A stretch of 19,467 nucleotides of DNA, from positions 1 to 19,467 of the forward strand of contig JBMOIF010000043.1 in the NCBI GenBank assembly GCA_049317465.1, given 5' to 3'. A model generated the notes under the pieces. That model saw only the letters and a program-made list of their open reading frames with translations. It searched no databases and was not told where the DNA came from. Source of the stretch: CAIQIA01 sp049317465 (GTDB lineage Bacteria > Cyanobacteriota > Cyanobacteriia > PCC-6307 > Cyanobiaceae). A program made the position numbers and the translations under genes. The first letter of the stretch is position 1; every line of letters begins with the position of its first letter. This document shows positions 6,792-13,918 of this stretch, piece by piece.

Positions 6792-8923
6792 CCGGCCGTC
6801 GCCAGGCCCGAATGGCGGATCAGGGCCTCGGTCGACGGCTCCCGTCCCCGGAAGGCGCAGAACACCTCCCGTGGATGGCGGCTGCCGCCGAGGCTCAGCA
6901 CCGTCTCGCGGAAGCGACGGCCCGTGGCCTGCACCGCCGACTCGTCGTCGAGGCCGGCATCTTCGAAGGCGGCGAAGGCATCGGCGCTCAGCACCTCGGC
7001 CCATTTGTACGAGTAGTACCCGGCGGCGTAGCCGCCGGCAAAGATGTGGCTGAACGAGCACAGCATCGCGTCGCCGTCGATGGGGGCCATCACGGTGGTG
7101 GTGGCGGCGATGCGGCGGCGCAGCTCCTCGGGGCTGAGCCCGCCGTCGGGCTGCCACTGGCTGTGCAGCCTCAGGTCGGTGAGGGCGAAGTGGATCTGGC
7201 GCAGGGTGGCGATGCCCCCCAGGAAGGTGCGGGCCGCCTGCAGCTTTTCGAGGGTGCCGTCCGGCAGGGGGTCGCCGGTCTGCCAGTGGCGAGCCATGCC
7301 CAGCAGGGTGGGCCGGTCGTAGCACCAGTTCTCCATGAACTGGCTGGGCAGTTCAACGGCATCCCACTCGACGTTGTTGATGCCGGCGGCCTGGGGCCGT
7401 TCGACGGTCGAGAGCATGTGCTGCAGGCCGTGGCCGAACTCGTGGAAGAGCGTCTCCACCTCCTCGAAGGTCATGAGGCTGGGGGTGTCGCCCACGGGGG
7501 GACTCTGGTTGCAGATCAGATAGGCCACAGGGTGAACGGTGTCGCCGCTGCGGCTGCGTGACCGGCCCAGGCACTCGTCCATCCAGGCCCCACCACGCTT
7601 GCTGCCGGGGCGGCTGAAGGGGTCGAGGTAGAAGGCCGCCAGGTCTTGACCGCTGGCGCCGTCGACCACGCGGAAGTGGCGCACATCGGGATGCCAGATC
7701 GGCACCCGGCCGGCTTCGCTGGCGACGATGCGGATGTCGAACAGCCGCTGGCACAGCCCGAACAGCCCCTGCAGCACCTGCTCGAGCGGAAACCAGGGGC
7801 GCAGGGCCTCGGCATCGAGGTCAAAGCTCTCCTGCCGCAGCACCTCGGCCCAGTGGCTCACGTCCCAGGGCTGCAGGTCGTCGGCCTCCGGGGCTCCATG
7901 GCGGCCGGCGCAGGCCGTCAGCTCGGCCAGTTCCCGCTCGGCGGCCGGATAGGCGGCGTGGCGCAGGTCCTCGAGCAGCTCCTCGACCTCGTCCACGGAA
8001 CCGGCCATCTTGCTGGCCAGGCTCACCTCTGCCCACGAGGCGAAGCCCAGGCGCCGGGCCTGCTGCAGCCGCAGGGTCAGGATCTGCTCGATCAGCGGCC
8101 GGTTGTCGTGGTCCCCTCCTGAGGCCCGGGCCACCTGTGCCCTGTAGACGGTTTCCCGCAGGTCCCGGCGGCGGCTGTAGCGCAGGAAGGGAGCCACCCG
8201 CGGCTGATCGAGCCCCATCAGCCAGGGGCCGCCATGGCCCGTGGCCGTGCTGTCACCGGCCTCCCGGGCGGCCTGGGCCAGCAGCTCCCGCAGGCTGTCG
8301 GGCAGGCCCTCCACGTCGGCTGGATCCTCCAGCTTCAGGGTCCAGGCACTGGTGGCATCGAGCACGTGGTTGCCGAAGTCGCTGCCGAGGCGGGCCAGTT
8401 CGGCAGTGGCGGCGTTGAACGTCTGCTGGTCGGCCTCCCCCAGCCCCACCCCGCGCAGGTCCATCTCCCGCCGTTCGGCTTCGAGGATGCGGCGCTGGGT
8501 GCCGTCGAGACGATCGGCCTGGGCCTGCAGGGCCCCCAGGGCGCGGTACAGCACCTGCGACTGGCCGACGCGGCTGCCGAAGCTGACCACCGCTTCCTGC
8601 TGGCTGCTGTGGGCATCGCGCAGCTCGGGGCTGTGGCAGACGCCGTTGAGGTGGCTGACCACACCCCAGCTCCAGCGCAGCTTCTCGCCGAGGTGGTGCA
8701 GCGGATCCATCACCTCCTCCCAGGTGAGGCCAGGGCCGCCGGCGTCAGCTTCGGTGAGCCGCCGGGCCAGCCGTTCCTCGAGGTCGCTGAAGCCGCTGCC
8801 CAGCTCGGCCAGCAGGATCGGCATCCCCTGGGTCACCTGGTCGGCGTTGATGGCCTCAAACGGGGGCAGACCCTCGCCGATGAGCAGGGGCAGCGTCGGC
8901 GAAGCGAAGGCGGATGGCGTCAT
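6743..8923 (-). CDS. prlC: M3-family metallopeptidase (oligopeptidase A-like)
   Basis: 726 residues from ATG 8923. M3 peptidases are cytoplasmic zinc enzymes that degrade short peptides, including cleaved signal peptides. The zinc site is intact: HEFGH at residues 494-498 supplies two His, and Glu524 in VELPSQ is the third ligand, at the spacing expected for the family. Other family segments are FYLDPFSRPGSKRGGAW, the substrate-binding region FSHIFAGGYAAGYYSYKWAE, and the closing FRGREPSTEALIRHSG. Roughly 20 residues rich in Ala/Ser follow that closing motif and extend the gene into the convergent hydrolase gene, so the tail may be an accreted extension. It lies 52 nt downstream of ndhD on the same strand, so it may be read from the ndhD transcript. 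The symbol prlC/opdA is by family resemblance. Confidence 0.94.
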   Translation of the reverse strand: MTPSAFASPTLPLLIGEGLPPFEAINADQVTQGMPILLAELGSGFSDLEERLARRLTEADAGGPGLTWEEVMDPLHHLGEKLRWSWGVVSHLNGVCHSPELRDAHSSQQEAVVSFGSRVGQSQVLYRALGALQAQADRLDGTQRRILEAERREMDLRGVGLGEADQQTFNAATAELARLGSDFGNHVLDATSAWTLKLEDPADVEGLPDSLRELLAQAAREAGDSTATGHGGPWLMGLDQPRVAPFLRYSRRRDLRETVYRAQVARASGGDHDNRPLIEQILTLRLQQARRLGFASWAEVSLASKMAGSVDEVEELLEDLRHAAYPAAERELAELTACAGRHGAPEADDLQPWDVSHWAEVLRQESFDLDAEALRPWFPLEQVLQGLFGLCQRLFDIRIVASEAGRVPIWHPDVRHFRVVDGASGQDLAAFYLDPFSRPGSKRGGAWMDECLGRSRSRSGDTVHPVAYLICNQSPPVGDTPSLMTFEEVETLFHEFGHGLQHMLSTVERPQAAGINNVEWDAVELPSQFMENWCYDRPTLLGMARHWQTGDPLPDGTLEKLQAARTFLGGIATLRQIHFALTDLRLHSQWQPDGGLSPEELRRRIAATTTVMAPIDGDAMLCSFSHIFAGGYAAGYYSYKWAEVLSADAFAAFEDAGLDDESAVQATGRRFRETVLSLGGSRHPREVFCAFRGREPSTEALIRHSGLATAGQGASSTSVSRAMARG

Positions 8924-8953
8924 GGACAGGACCCTGGCGGCGGATCGGGCAGC

Positions 8954-8965
8954 ACTGGGCCCAGT
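8954..8965. repeat. 12-bp perfect palindrome between ndhD and prlC
   Basis: ACTGGGCCCAGT is its own reverse complement and sits in the 52-nt gap, 31 nt upstream of the prlC start. It could be a small operator or part of an RNA hairpin. At this GC content a 12-bp palindrome may be chance. No promoter hexamers were evident beside it. Confidence 0.3.
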
Positions 8966-8975
8966 ATCCCCAGCC

Positions 8976-10523
8976 TCAGCCCGTCACCGTGGCCTGGGCC
9001 AGGGCCACCAGGGCCGTCTGGCTGAGAACGCCGGCCAGGGCGTCGGTGCTGGCCTCGTAGAGGTCGATCGCCACCCGCGGCCAGAAGCCGATCACCATCG
9101 TGGGCACCAGCAGGGTGAGGCCGATCAGCAGTTCCCTTGGTCGCATGTCGCCCACCACCGCCAGGGCCGGAATGCGGGGGCCGAAGAAGACGCGGCGGCA
9201 GAGGCTGAGCAGATAGACGGGGGTGAGCATCAGCCCCACCGCGGCAAGCACCACGCACACCACCCGGAACGGCAGGGTGAAGCGGTCACTTTCGGTGAGA
9301 CCGAGGAACACGGTGATCTCGCTGACGAAGCCACTCATCCCCGGCAGGGCCAGGGAGGCCAGGGAGCTGGCCAGGAAGCAGGCGAAGGTGATCGGCAGGG
9401 CCTTTGCCAGACCCCCCATGTTGGGGATCGACAGGGTCTTGGTGCGCTCGTAGAACACGCCGGTGAAGAAGAACATGGCCGCCGCGATCAGACCGTGGCT
9501 CACCATCTGCAGCATCGCGCCGCTCAGTCCCAGGGCATCGATGGCACCGATCCCCAGCAGCACGAAGCCCATGTGGCTCACCGAACTGCAGGCGATGCGC
9601 CGTTTGACGTTGTCCTGGGCGAAGGCGTTGAGGGCGCCGTAGAGGATGTTGACGATGCCCAGCACGATCAGGGCCGGCGCCAGGATCAGATGGGCCTCGG
9701 GGAGAATCTGAACGTTGAAGCGCAGCAGGGCATAGCCGCCCATCTTGAGCAGCACCCCGGCGAGCAGCATCGAGACCGGTGCGTTCGCCTCGCCGTGGGC
9801 GTCGGGCAGCCAGGTGTGCAGGGGGAACATCGGCAACTTGACCCCGAAGCCGACCAGAAAACCGAGATAACAGAGCAGGCCGAAGGTGCCGCTGGCACTG
9901 CGGGCCGTCAGTTCGCTGAGGTTGAGGGTGAAGTGGTCCCCGCTGAAGGCCAGGGCCAGACCGCTCACGAGGATCAGCAGTGAGGCGGTGGCGGTGTAGA
10001 GGATGAACTTGGTGGCGGCGTACTGGCGGCGGGTCCCACCCCAGATGGCGATGAGCAGATAGACCGGCACCAGTTCCAGTTCCCAGGCCAGGAAGAACAG
10101 CAGGAAGTCCTGGGCGAGGAAGACCACCGCCTGGGCCGAGGCCTGGGCCAGCAGCAGGGCGAAGTAAAGCCTCGGTTTGCGCTCGACGGTCCAGCTCGCG
10201 GCCACCGTCATCAGGGTGATGACCCCGCTGAGCAGCACCAGCGGAGCGGAGAGGCCATCGGCCCCCAGACTCCACTCCAGGCCCATGGCCGGCACCCAGC
10301 TGATGCGCTCCACCAGCTGCAGGGACCCGAGGTCAGGGTCGAAGTGGCGTCCGAACGCCACGAGCATCAGCGCCAGGTCGGCGACAAGCACCCCCAGGGC
10401 CAGCCAGCGCACGGCCCCCTGGGCCCGTGGGGGCAACACCGCCAGCAGCAGAGCCCCCGCCAGGGGAAGCAGCACGATCAGGCTGAGCCAGGGCAGCTCG
10501 CCGGCACTGGGGCTGAAGTCCAA
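8976..10523 (-). CDS. ndhD: NAD(P)H-quinone oxidoreductase subunit 4 (NDH-1 NdhD)
   Basis: 515 residues from TTG 10523; an in-frame TGA lies shortly upstream, so the start cannot be much earlier. NdhD is one of the antiporter-like, proton-pumping membrane subunits of cyanobacterial NDH-1, used in respiration, cyclic electron flow around photosystem I, or CO2 uptake depending on the paralogue. The protein is almost entirely hydrophobic with about 14 expected membrane helices. It carries the conserved membrane Glu148 in FLAWELELVPVY, Lys229 in GVKLPMFPLHTWLPDAHGEA, and the VSMLLAGVLLKMGGYALLRFN segment. The DAHGEANAPVSM sequence resembles the respiratory/cyclic NdhD1 or D2 type more than the CO2-uptake D3/D4 type; this is recollection, not alignment. 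No ndhF or other NDH-1 gene is adjacent. Downstream on the same strand is the M3 peptidase gene. Confidence 0.95.
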   Translation of the reverse strand: MDFSPSAGELPWLSLIVLLPLAGALLLAVLPPRAQGAVRWLALGVLVADLALMLVAFGRHFDPDLGSLQLVERISWVPAMGLEWSLGADGLSAPLVLLSGVITLMTVAASWTVERKPRLYFALLLAQASAQAVVFLAQDFLLFFLAWELELVPVYLLIAIWGGTRRQYAATKFILYTATASLLILVSGLALAFSGDHFTLNLSELTARSASGTFGLLCYLGFLVGFGVKLPMFPLHTWLPDAHGEANAPVSMLLAGVLLKMGGYALLRFNVQILPEAHLILAPALIVLGIVNILYGALNAFAQDNVKRRIACSSVSHMGFVLLGIGAIDALGLSGAMLQMVSHGLIAAAMFFFTGVFYERTKTLSIPNMGGLAKALPITFACFLASSLASLALPGMSGFVSEITVFLGLTESDRFTLPFRVVCVVLAAVGLMLTPVYLLSLCRRVFFGPRIPALAVVGDMRPRELLIGLTLLVPTMVIGFWPRVAIDLYEASTDALAGVLSQTALVALAQATVTG

Positions 10524-10606
10524 AGGACGAACGGCGCTGAGGCAGGGTCAAGGCTACCAGCGGCCCTCCCTCCAATGAGTAGATGTGCTCAGTGGAGCCG
10601 GCCATG

Positions 10607-10632
10607 AAAAAAGGGGCGCCGATGGCGCCCCT
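10607..10632 (-). terminator. Rho-independent terminator of the beta-barrel gene
   Basis: Read on the minus strand, an 8-bp perfect GC stem (AGGGGCGCC / GGCGCCCCT counting one extra A-T pair) with a 3-nt loop is followed directly by six T. It lies 48 nt after the stop codon of the outer-membrane protein gene and before ndhD. This is the clearest textbook terminator in the window. It implies that ndhD has its own promoter in the 83 nt between 10524 and 10606, where I could not pick convincing hexamers. Confidence 0.88.
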
Positions 10633-10679
10633 GAAACCGGATGACCGGATGTGGATTGGATCCCAGGGATCCCGGTGGC

Positions 10680-11750
10680 TCACCAGAGGCCGCGGATGGG
10701 CTCGGGGGCGGGCTCGGCGGGGGGCACGTAGACCGGAGCGGGGGCAGGAGCCGGCTTGGGAGCGGGCTTGACCACCACGGGCTTGGCGCAGGTGTCGGCG
10801 AAGCGGAAGCGGGCACCGACCCGGCCACCCCAGGAGTTGAGGGAACCGAAGTTGAAGCCGTTGACCTCGAAGTTGCTGGCGCCCTGGTAGGTGCCTTCGG
10901 CGAACACGTCGGTGGTGCAGCTGGCCACGTAGGTGAGGCCGAGCTTGGCCTGGTAGCCGAACAGACCTGCGTTGTCGCTGCCGTAGTTGACACCGCCGCG
11001 GCGCCACAGGTTCTGATTCAGAACGGTGGAGTTGCGGGTGGCGGCGTTGTAGGGCAGGTTCGGCAGCACCGTGTTGGTGGTGTAGCGAACGTTGTCGAAG
11101 CTGATGCCATCCCAGCTCACATTGGTGTAGCCGATGCCACCACCGATGTAGGGAACCCAGCGGCTGCCGGTGGGGATGTCGTAGTACAGCGAACCGAAGA
11201 CGCTGTTGCTGTTGGTGCTGCTGCCACCGTCAACGGCCAGGCCGCGGGTGCGCAGGGCGTAGCGGTTGCCGTACAGGTTCAGGCGGGGCTTGAGCTCGCC
11301 GGAGACGCTGTTGATCGTGTGGTTGTTGTAGACGTAGGTCACCTCAGCGCGAACGTCGCCGAAGTCGTAACCCAGGCCGGCCTCACCGGCGAAGCCGCCG
11401 CCGAACTTGGTCTTGACGCGGGGGTTGACGGTGATGGTGCTGAGGTTGTCGATGATCGAACCGGCGCTGAACGCGGGAACGACGCTGTAGCGGGAGCCCT
11501 CAACCCAGTTGTTGGTCCGGCTGTCGCCACTGGCGGAGACATTGGTGGCCCAGCTGGCGCCAACGCCGATGGTGCCGTAGAAACCGGTGCCCTGCTCGTA
11601 GGACACGGGGGTGGTCACGCGGGTGGTGCCGTAGGACTGGGCGAGGAGCTGGTCCTCGGCCTTGACGGACTCCTCAGCCTGGACGGCGGGGGCGACCAGA
11701 GAAGGAAGGGTGGCGCCCAGGAGGGCGGAAGCGAGAAGAAGGCGATTCAC
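10680..11750 (-). CDS. Outer-membrane beta-barrel protein with proline-rich C-terminal tail
   Basis: 356 residues if started at GTG 11750; an in-frame GTG at 11771 adds seven residues. The shorter start gives an ideal signal peptide: NR, a hydrophobic core LLLASALLGATLPSLV, and a cleavage site after AVQA near residue 25. The mature protein has many alternating strands rich in Gly, Tyr, Asn and aromatic residues, such as FYGTIGVGASWATNVSA, GGGFAGEAGLGYDFG and AEVTYVYNNHTI, which is the pattern of an opacity-like or porin-family barrel. Two Cys occur late (VASCTTDVF and FADTCAKP). After the apparent last strand VGARFRF comes a tail of about 36 residues rich in Pro, Ala and Val with Lys (KPAPKPAPAPAP), ending in Trp. 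The barrel role is structural inference; no pore specificity can be given. It has its own strong terminator and is probably a well-expressed monocistron, since 169 nt separate it from thrB. Confidence 0.82.
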   Translation of the reverse strand: MNRLLLASALLGATLPSLVAPAVQAEESVKAEDQLLAQSYGTTRVTTPVSYEQGTGFYGTIGVGASWATNVSASGDSRTNNWVEGSRYSVVPAFSAGSIIDNLSTITVNPRVKTKFGGGFAGEAGLGYDFGDVRAEVTYVYNNHTINSVSGELKPRLNLYGNRYALRTRGLAVDGGSSTNSNSVFGSLYYDIPTGSRWVPYIGGGIGYTNVSWDGISFDNVRYTTNTVLPNLPYNAATRNSTVLNQNLWRRGGVNYGSDNAGLFGYQAKLGLTYVASCTTDVFAEGTYQGASNFEVNGFNFGSLNSWGGRVGARFRFADTCAKPVVVKPAPKPAPAPAPVYVPPAEPAPEPIRGLW

Positions 11751-11847
11751 GGGGTGATGCAGACACGTCACGCACCCGCGTAGTCAATCCACGGGCGATG
11801 GCATCCACAACGGTTGAGTGACCTGCCTGCGCACTGATCCCGGTGGG

Positions 11848-11876
11848 CGGACATTTTTTGCTCACCAACGTATAAT
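11848..11876 (+). promoter_or_regulatory. Possible sigma70-type promoter facing thrB 3' end
   Basis: CGGACA (4 of 6 matches to TTGACA), a 17-nt spacer and a perfect TATAAT at 11871-11876. It points toward the + strand, where the next DNA is the antisense of the thrB 3' end; no + strand gene follows. It lies in the thrB-to-barrel-gene intergenic region. It could drive an antisense or small RNA, or the AT-rich block could instead be part of the barrel gene's minus-strand promoter, whose hexamers I could not define. Confidence 0.35.
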
Positions 11877-11919
11877 CGGCCACCAACAGGCTGGTGTTGT
11901 GCAGCGCGGATGCCGCGTC

Positions 11920-12873
11920 TCACTCCTCCAGTTCTGTCCAGTGGCTGCCTTCCTGCTGCGGTTCGAGGCTCTCCGCCCGGCAGCTGACCCCGGCCGCCGT
12001 CCATGCCTCCTCCATGGCTGCCGCCACCGCTGCACCGCTGCTGCGGGGCCCCAGGGCCAGCACGCTGGGGCCGGCCCCGCTGATCACACAGCCCCAGGCT
12101 CCGGCCCGCAGGGCCGCCTCGCGGACCTGCGCACCCCCCTGGATCAGCGGCCAGCGGTACGGCTCATGCAGCCGGTCGTGCATGCCGTCGGCGATCAGAT
12201 CGCCGTTGCCGCTGCGCAGACCCTGCAGGAGCAGGGTCAGCGAACCGAGGTTGGCCACCGCATCCGGGATGCTCACCTGCCGAGGCATGGCCCGGCGGGC
12301 ATCGGCCGTCGACAGACGGATGCTGGGAATGGCCACCACCGCCTGCACCTGCCGGTGCCATTCGCAGCGCACCACCCGCCAGCGGTGCGAGGCGGCGCGG
12401 GCGGTCAGGCACAGCCCCCCGAGAAGGGAGGGCACCACGTTGTCGGGGTGACCCTCGATGTCGATCGCCAGCTCGAGCAGCTTCTCCTTGCTCAGGGGCT
12501 CCCCCTCCAGGGCGTTGGCCCCCAGCAGTCCGGCGACGATGGCGGTGGCGCTGCTGCCCAGGCCCCGGGCCGGTGGCACCGCCAGGTTCACCCTGGCCTC
12601 CAGGGCCCTCGGCGCACAGCCGATCTCACGCCACACCCGCTGGGCCGAGCGGTAGATCAGGTTCTCTGGCCCCCCCCGCAGATGGGATCCCTCTGTGCTT
12701 TCGATGATCAGTTCGAAGTCTTCGCTGTCGGCCTTGAGGCTGCGCAGATGGAAGGTGTTGTTGAGGTTGAGGGCGGCCCCCAGGCAGTCGAACCCCGGGC
12801 CGATGTTGGCGGTGGTGGCCGGCACGTTCACCTGAACGGCCTGCCGGCATGACCCCCTGTCCCCTTGCACCAT
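11920..12873 (-). CDS. thrB: Homoserine kinase
   Basis: 317 residues from ATG 12873, two nt after the glk stop. ThrB phosphorylates homoserine with ATP to O-phosphohomoserine, the substrate for threonine synthase, in the cytoplasm. GHMP-kinase marks are complete: the N-terminal VPATTANIGPGFDCLG, the phosphate-binding loop PARGLGSSAT at residues 101-110, EGHPDNVVPSLLGG, and the C-terminal glycine motif GCVISGAGPSVLAL. The open frame continues to 13143, but that region is the coding sequence of glk and the extension has no ThrB character, so the ATG after the glk stop was chosen. Short spacing to glk suggests a shared transcript with glk and thrS. No thrC or hom gene is in the window. Confidence 0.96.
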   Translation of the reverse strand: MVQGDRGSCRQAVQVNVPATTANIGPGFDCLGAALNLNNTFHLRSLKADSEDFELIIESTEGSHLRGGPENLIYRSAQRVWREIGCAPRALEARVNLAVPPARGLGSSATAIVAGLLGANALEGEPLSKEKLLELAIDIEGHPDNVVPSLLGGLCLTARAASHRWRVVRCEWHRQVQAVVAIPSIRLSTADARRAMPRQVSIPDAVANLGSLTLLLQGLRSGNGDLIADGMHDRLHEPYRWPLIQGGAQVREAALRAGAWGCVISGAGPSVLALGPRSSGAAVAAAMEEAWTAAGVSCRAESLEPQQEGSHWTELEE

Positions 12874-12875
12874 CC

Positions 12876-13913
12876 TCAGGCTGCGCCTTCGCCGCACTCT
12901 GCCAGCAGCTGGGACCGGCAGGCGGCACCGAACAGGCCCGCCCCCGGGTCGGTGAGGGCGGTCACGGGCAGGCCGGCCACCAGGTCGCTGAAGCGTCCTT
13001 TCCGCCGCATCCGCTCCAGGAAGGGCGGCGACTGCAGTCCTGACAGCTGTTTGCGGGCGGTGCCGCCACCCACCCACACCCCACCGGTGGCCATCTCGTG
13101 CACGGCCAGATCCCCCGCCGCCGAGCCGTAGGCCCCCAGCCACAGGTCGACCACGCTGCGGGCGGCGCCGTCGCCGGCGTTGGCCGCCGCCGACACGAGG
13201 GCCGGCAGGTCAGGGCCATCGACCGCCGCCGGCGCCCCACGCCAGGCCCGGGCCTGGGCCTGCAGCGGATGGCCGTCGACGTCACTCAGCCGCCAGCAGG
13301 CGATGTGTCCCAGGCCCGTGCCGCTGACGATCCGTTCCAGTGACAGGCGGTCGAGCCCCAGCTCGCGGCGCAGCCACTGGCTCAGCTCCCATTCGGCTTC
13401 GGTCTCGGGGGCGAAGCACCGGTGGCCCCCTTCACTGGCCAGGGCCTGGAGGCTGCCCTGCCGGCGGATGCCCCTGGCCATGCCCAGGCCCGTGCCGGCC
13501 CCGAGGATGGCCAGGGTGCCGGCGGGATCGGCCGTTCCCTCCTGCAGAGGCGACCGCTGGTCGGCTGCCAGCAGCGGCAGGGCATAGATCAGGACGGCGA
13601 AGTCGTTGATCAGCTCCAGGGGGCAGCCATCGGCCACAGCCGCCAGCTCGTCGGCCCGCAGCTCCCAGCCCAGGTTGGTGATACGGGCGTGGTCATCGGC
13701 CACCGGGCCTGCCACCGCCAGGCAGGCGGCGCGACACCGACCCCCCGCCGGCCGGTGGTCGTCCAGAAATCGCTGCAGCATCGGCGTCAGGCCTGGCCAG
13801 GCTCCGGAGACGAACGACTGTTCCGCCACCCGTTCCGGTCGTGGTGTCCCCGGCCTGTACAGGGCGAGCAGGGTCTTGGTGCCCCCCAGATCTCCGGCCA
13901 GCAGCAGGTCCAT
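12876..13913 (-). CDS. glk: Glucokinase (Glk family)
   Basis: 345 residues from ATG 13913. It phosphorylates glucose to glucose-6-phosphate with ATP and feeds glycolysis, the pentose phosphate pathway or glycogen metabolism. It belongs to the bacterial Glk family rather than ROK: N-terminal LLLAGDLGGTKTLLALY, active-site segment ELINDFAVLIYALPLL, AILGAGTGLGMARG, SEGGHRCFAPE and LERIVSGTGLGHI. Length is normal. It starts 5 nt after the thrS stop and ends 2 nt before thrB, so the three appear to form an operon. A second hexose-kinase-family gene, the ROK protein at the left of the window, is present about 8 kb away. Confidence 0.95.
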   Translation of the reverse strand: MDLLLAGDLGGTKTLLALYRPGTPRPERVAEQSFVSGAWPGLTPMLQRFLDDHRPAGGRCRAACLAVAGPVADDHARITNLGWELRADELAAVADGCPLELINDFAVLIYALPLLAADQRSPLQEGTADPAGTLAILGAGTGLGMARGIRRQGSLQALASEGGHRCFAPETEAEWELSQWLRRELGLDRLSLERIVSGTGLGHIACWRLSDVDGHPLQAQARAWRGAPAAVDGPDLPALVSAAANAGDGAARSVVDLWLGAYGSAAGDLAVHEMATGGVWVGGGTARKQLSGLQSPPFLERMRRKGRFSDLVAGLPVTALTDPGAGLFGAACRSQLLAECGEGAA

Positions 13914-13918
13914 GGTGC

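Noticed and set aside
8241..9983. 580-codon open frame on the plus strand opposite ndhD and prlC
   Set aside because: Gln/Glu/His-rich low-complexity shadow of genes with firm identity on the other strand, without a ribosome-binding site or recognisable motif.
10641..11783. 380-codon Gly/Val/Ala-rich frame opposite the beta-barrel gene
   Set aside because: It resembles a repetitive secreted protein but is the complement of the barrel gene, whose signal peptide, strand pattern and terminator all favour the minus strand.
12874..13143. N-terminal extension of homoserine kinase giving 407 residues
   Set aside because: The extension overlaps glk coding sequence and is Gly/Arg/Ala-rich without family similarity; ATG 12873 directly after the glk stop gives the normal size.
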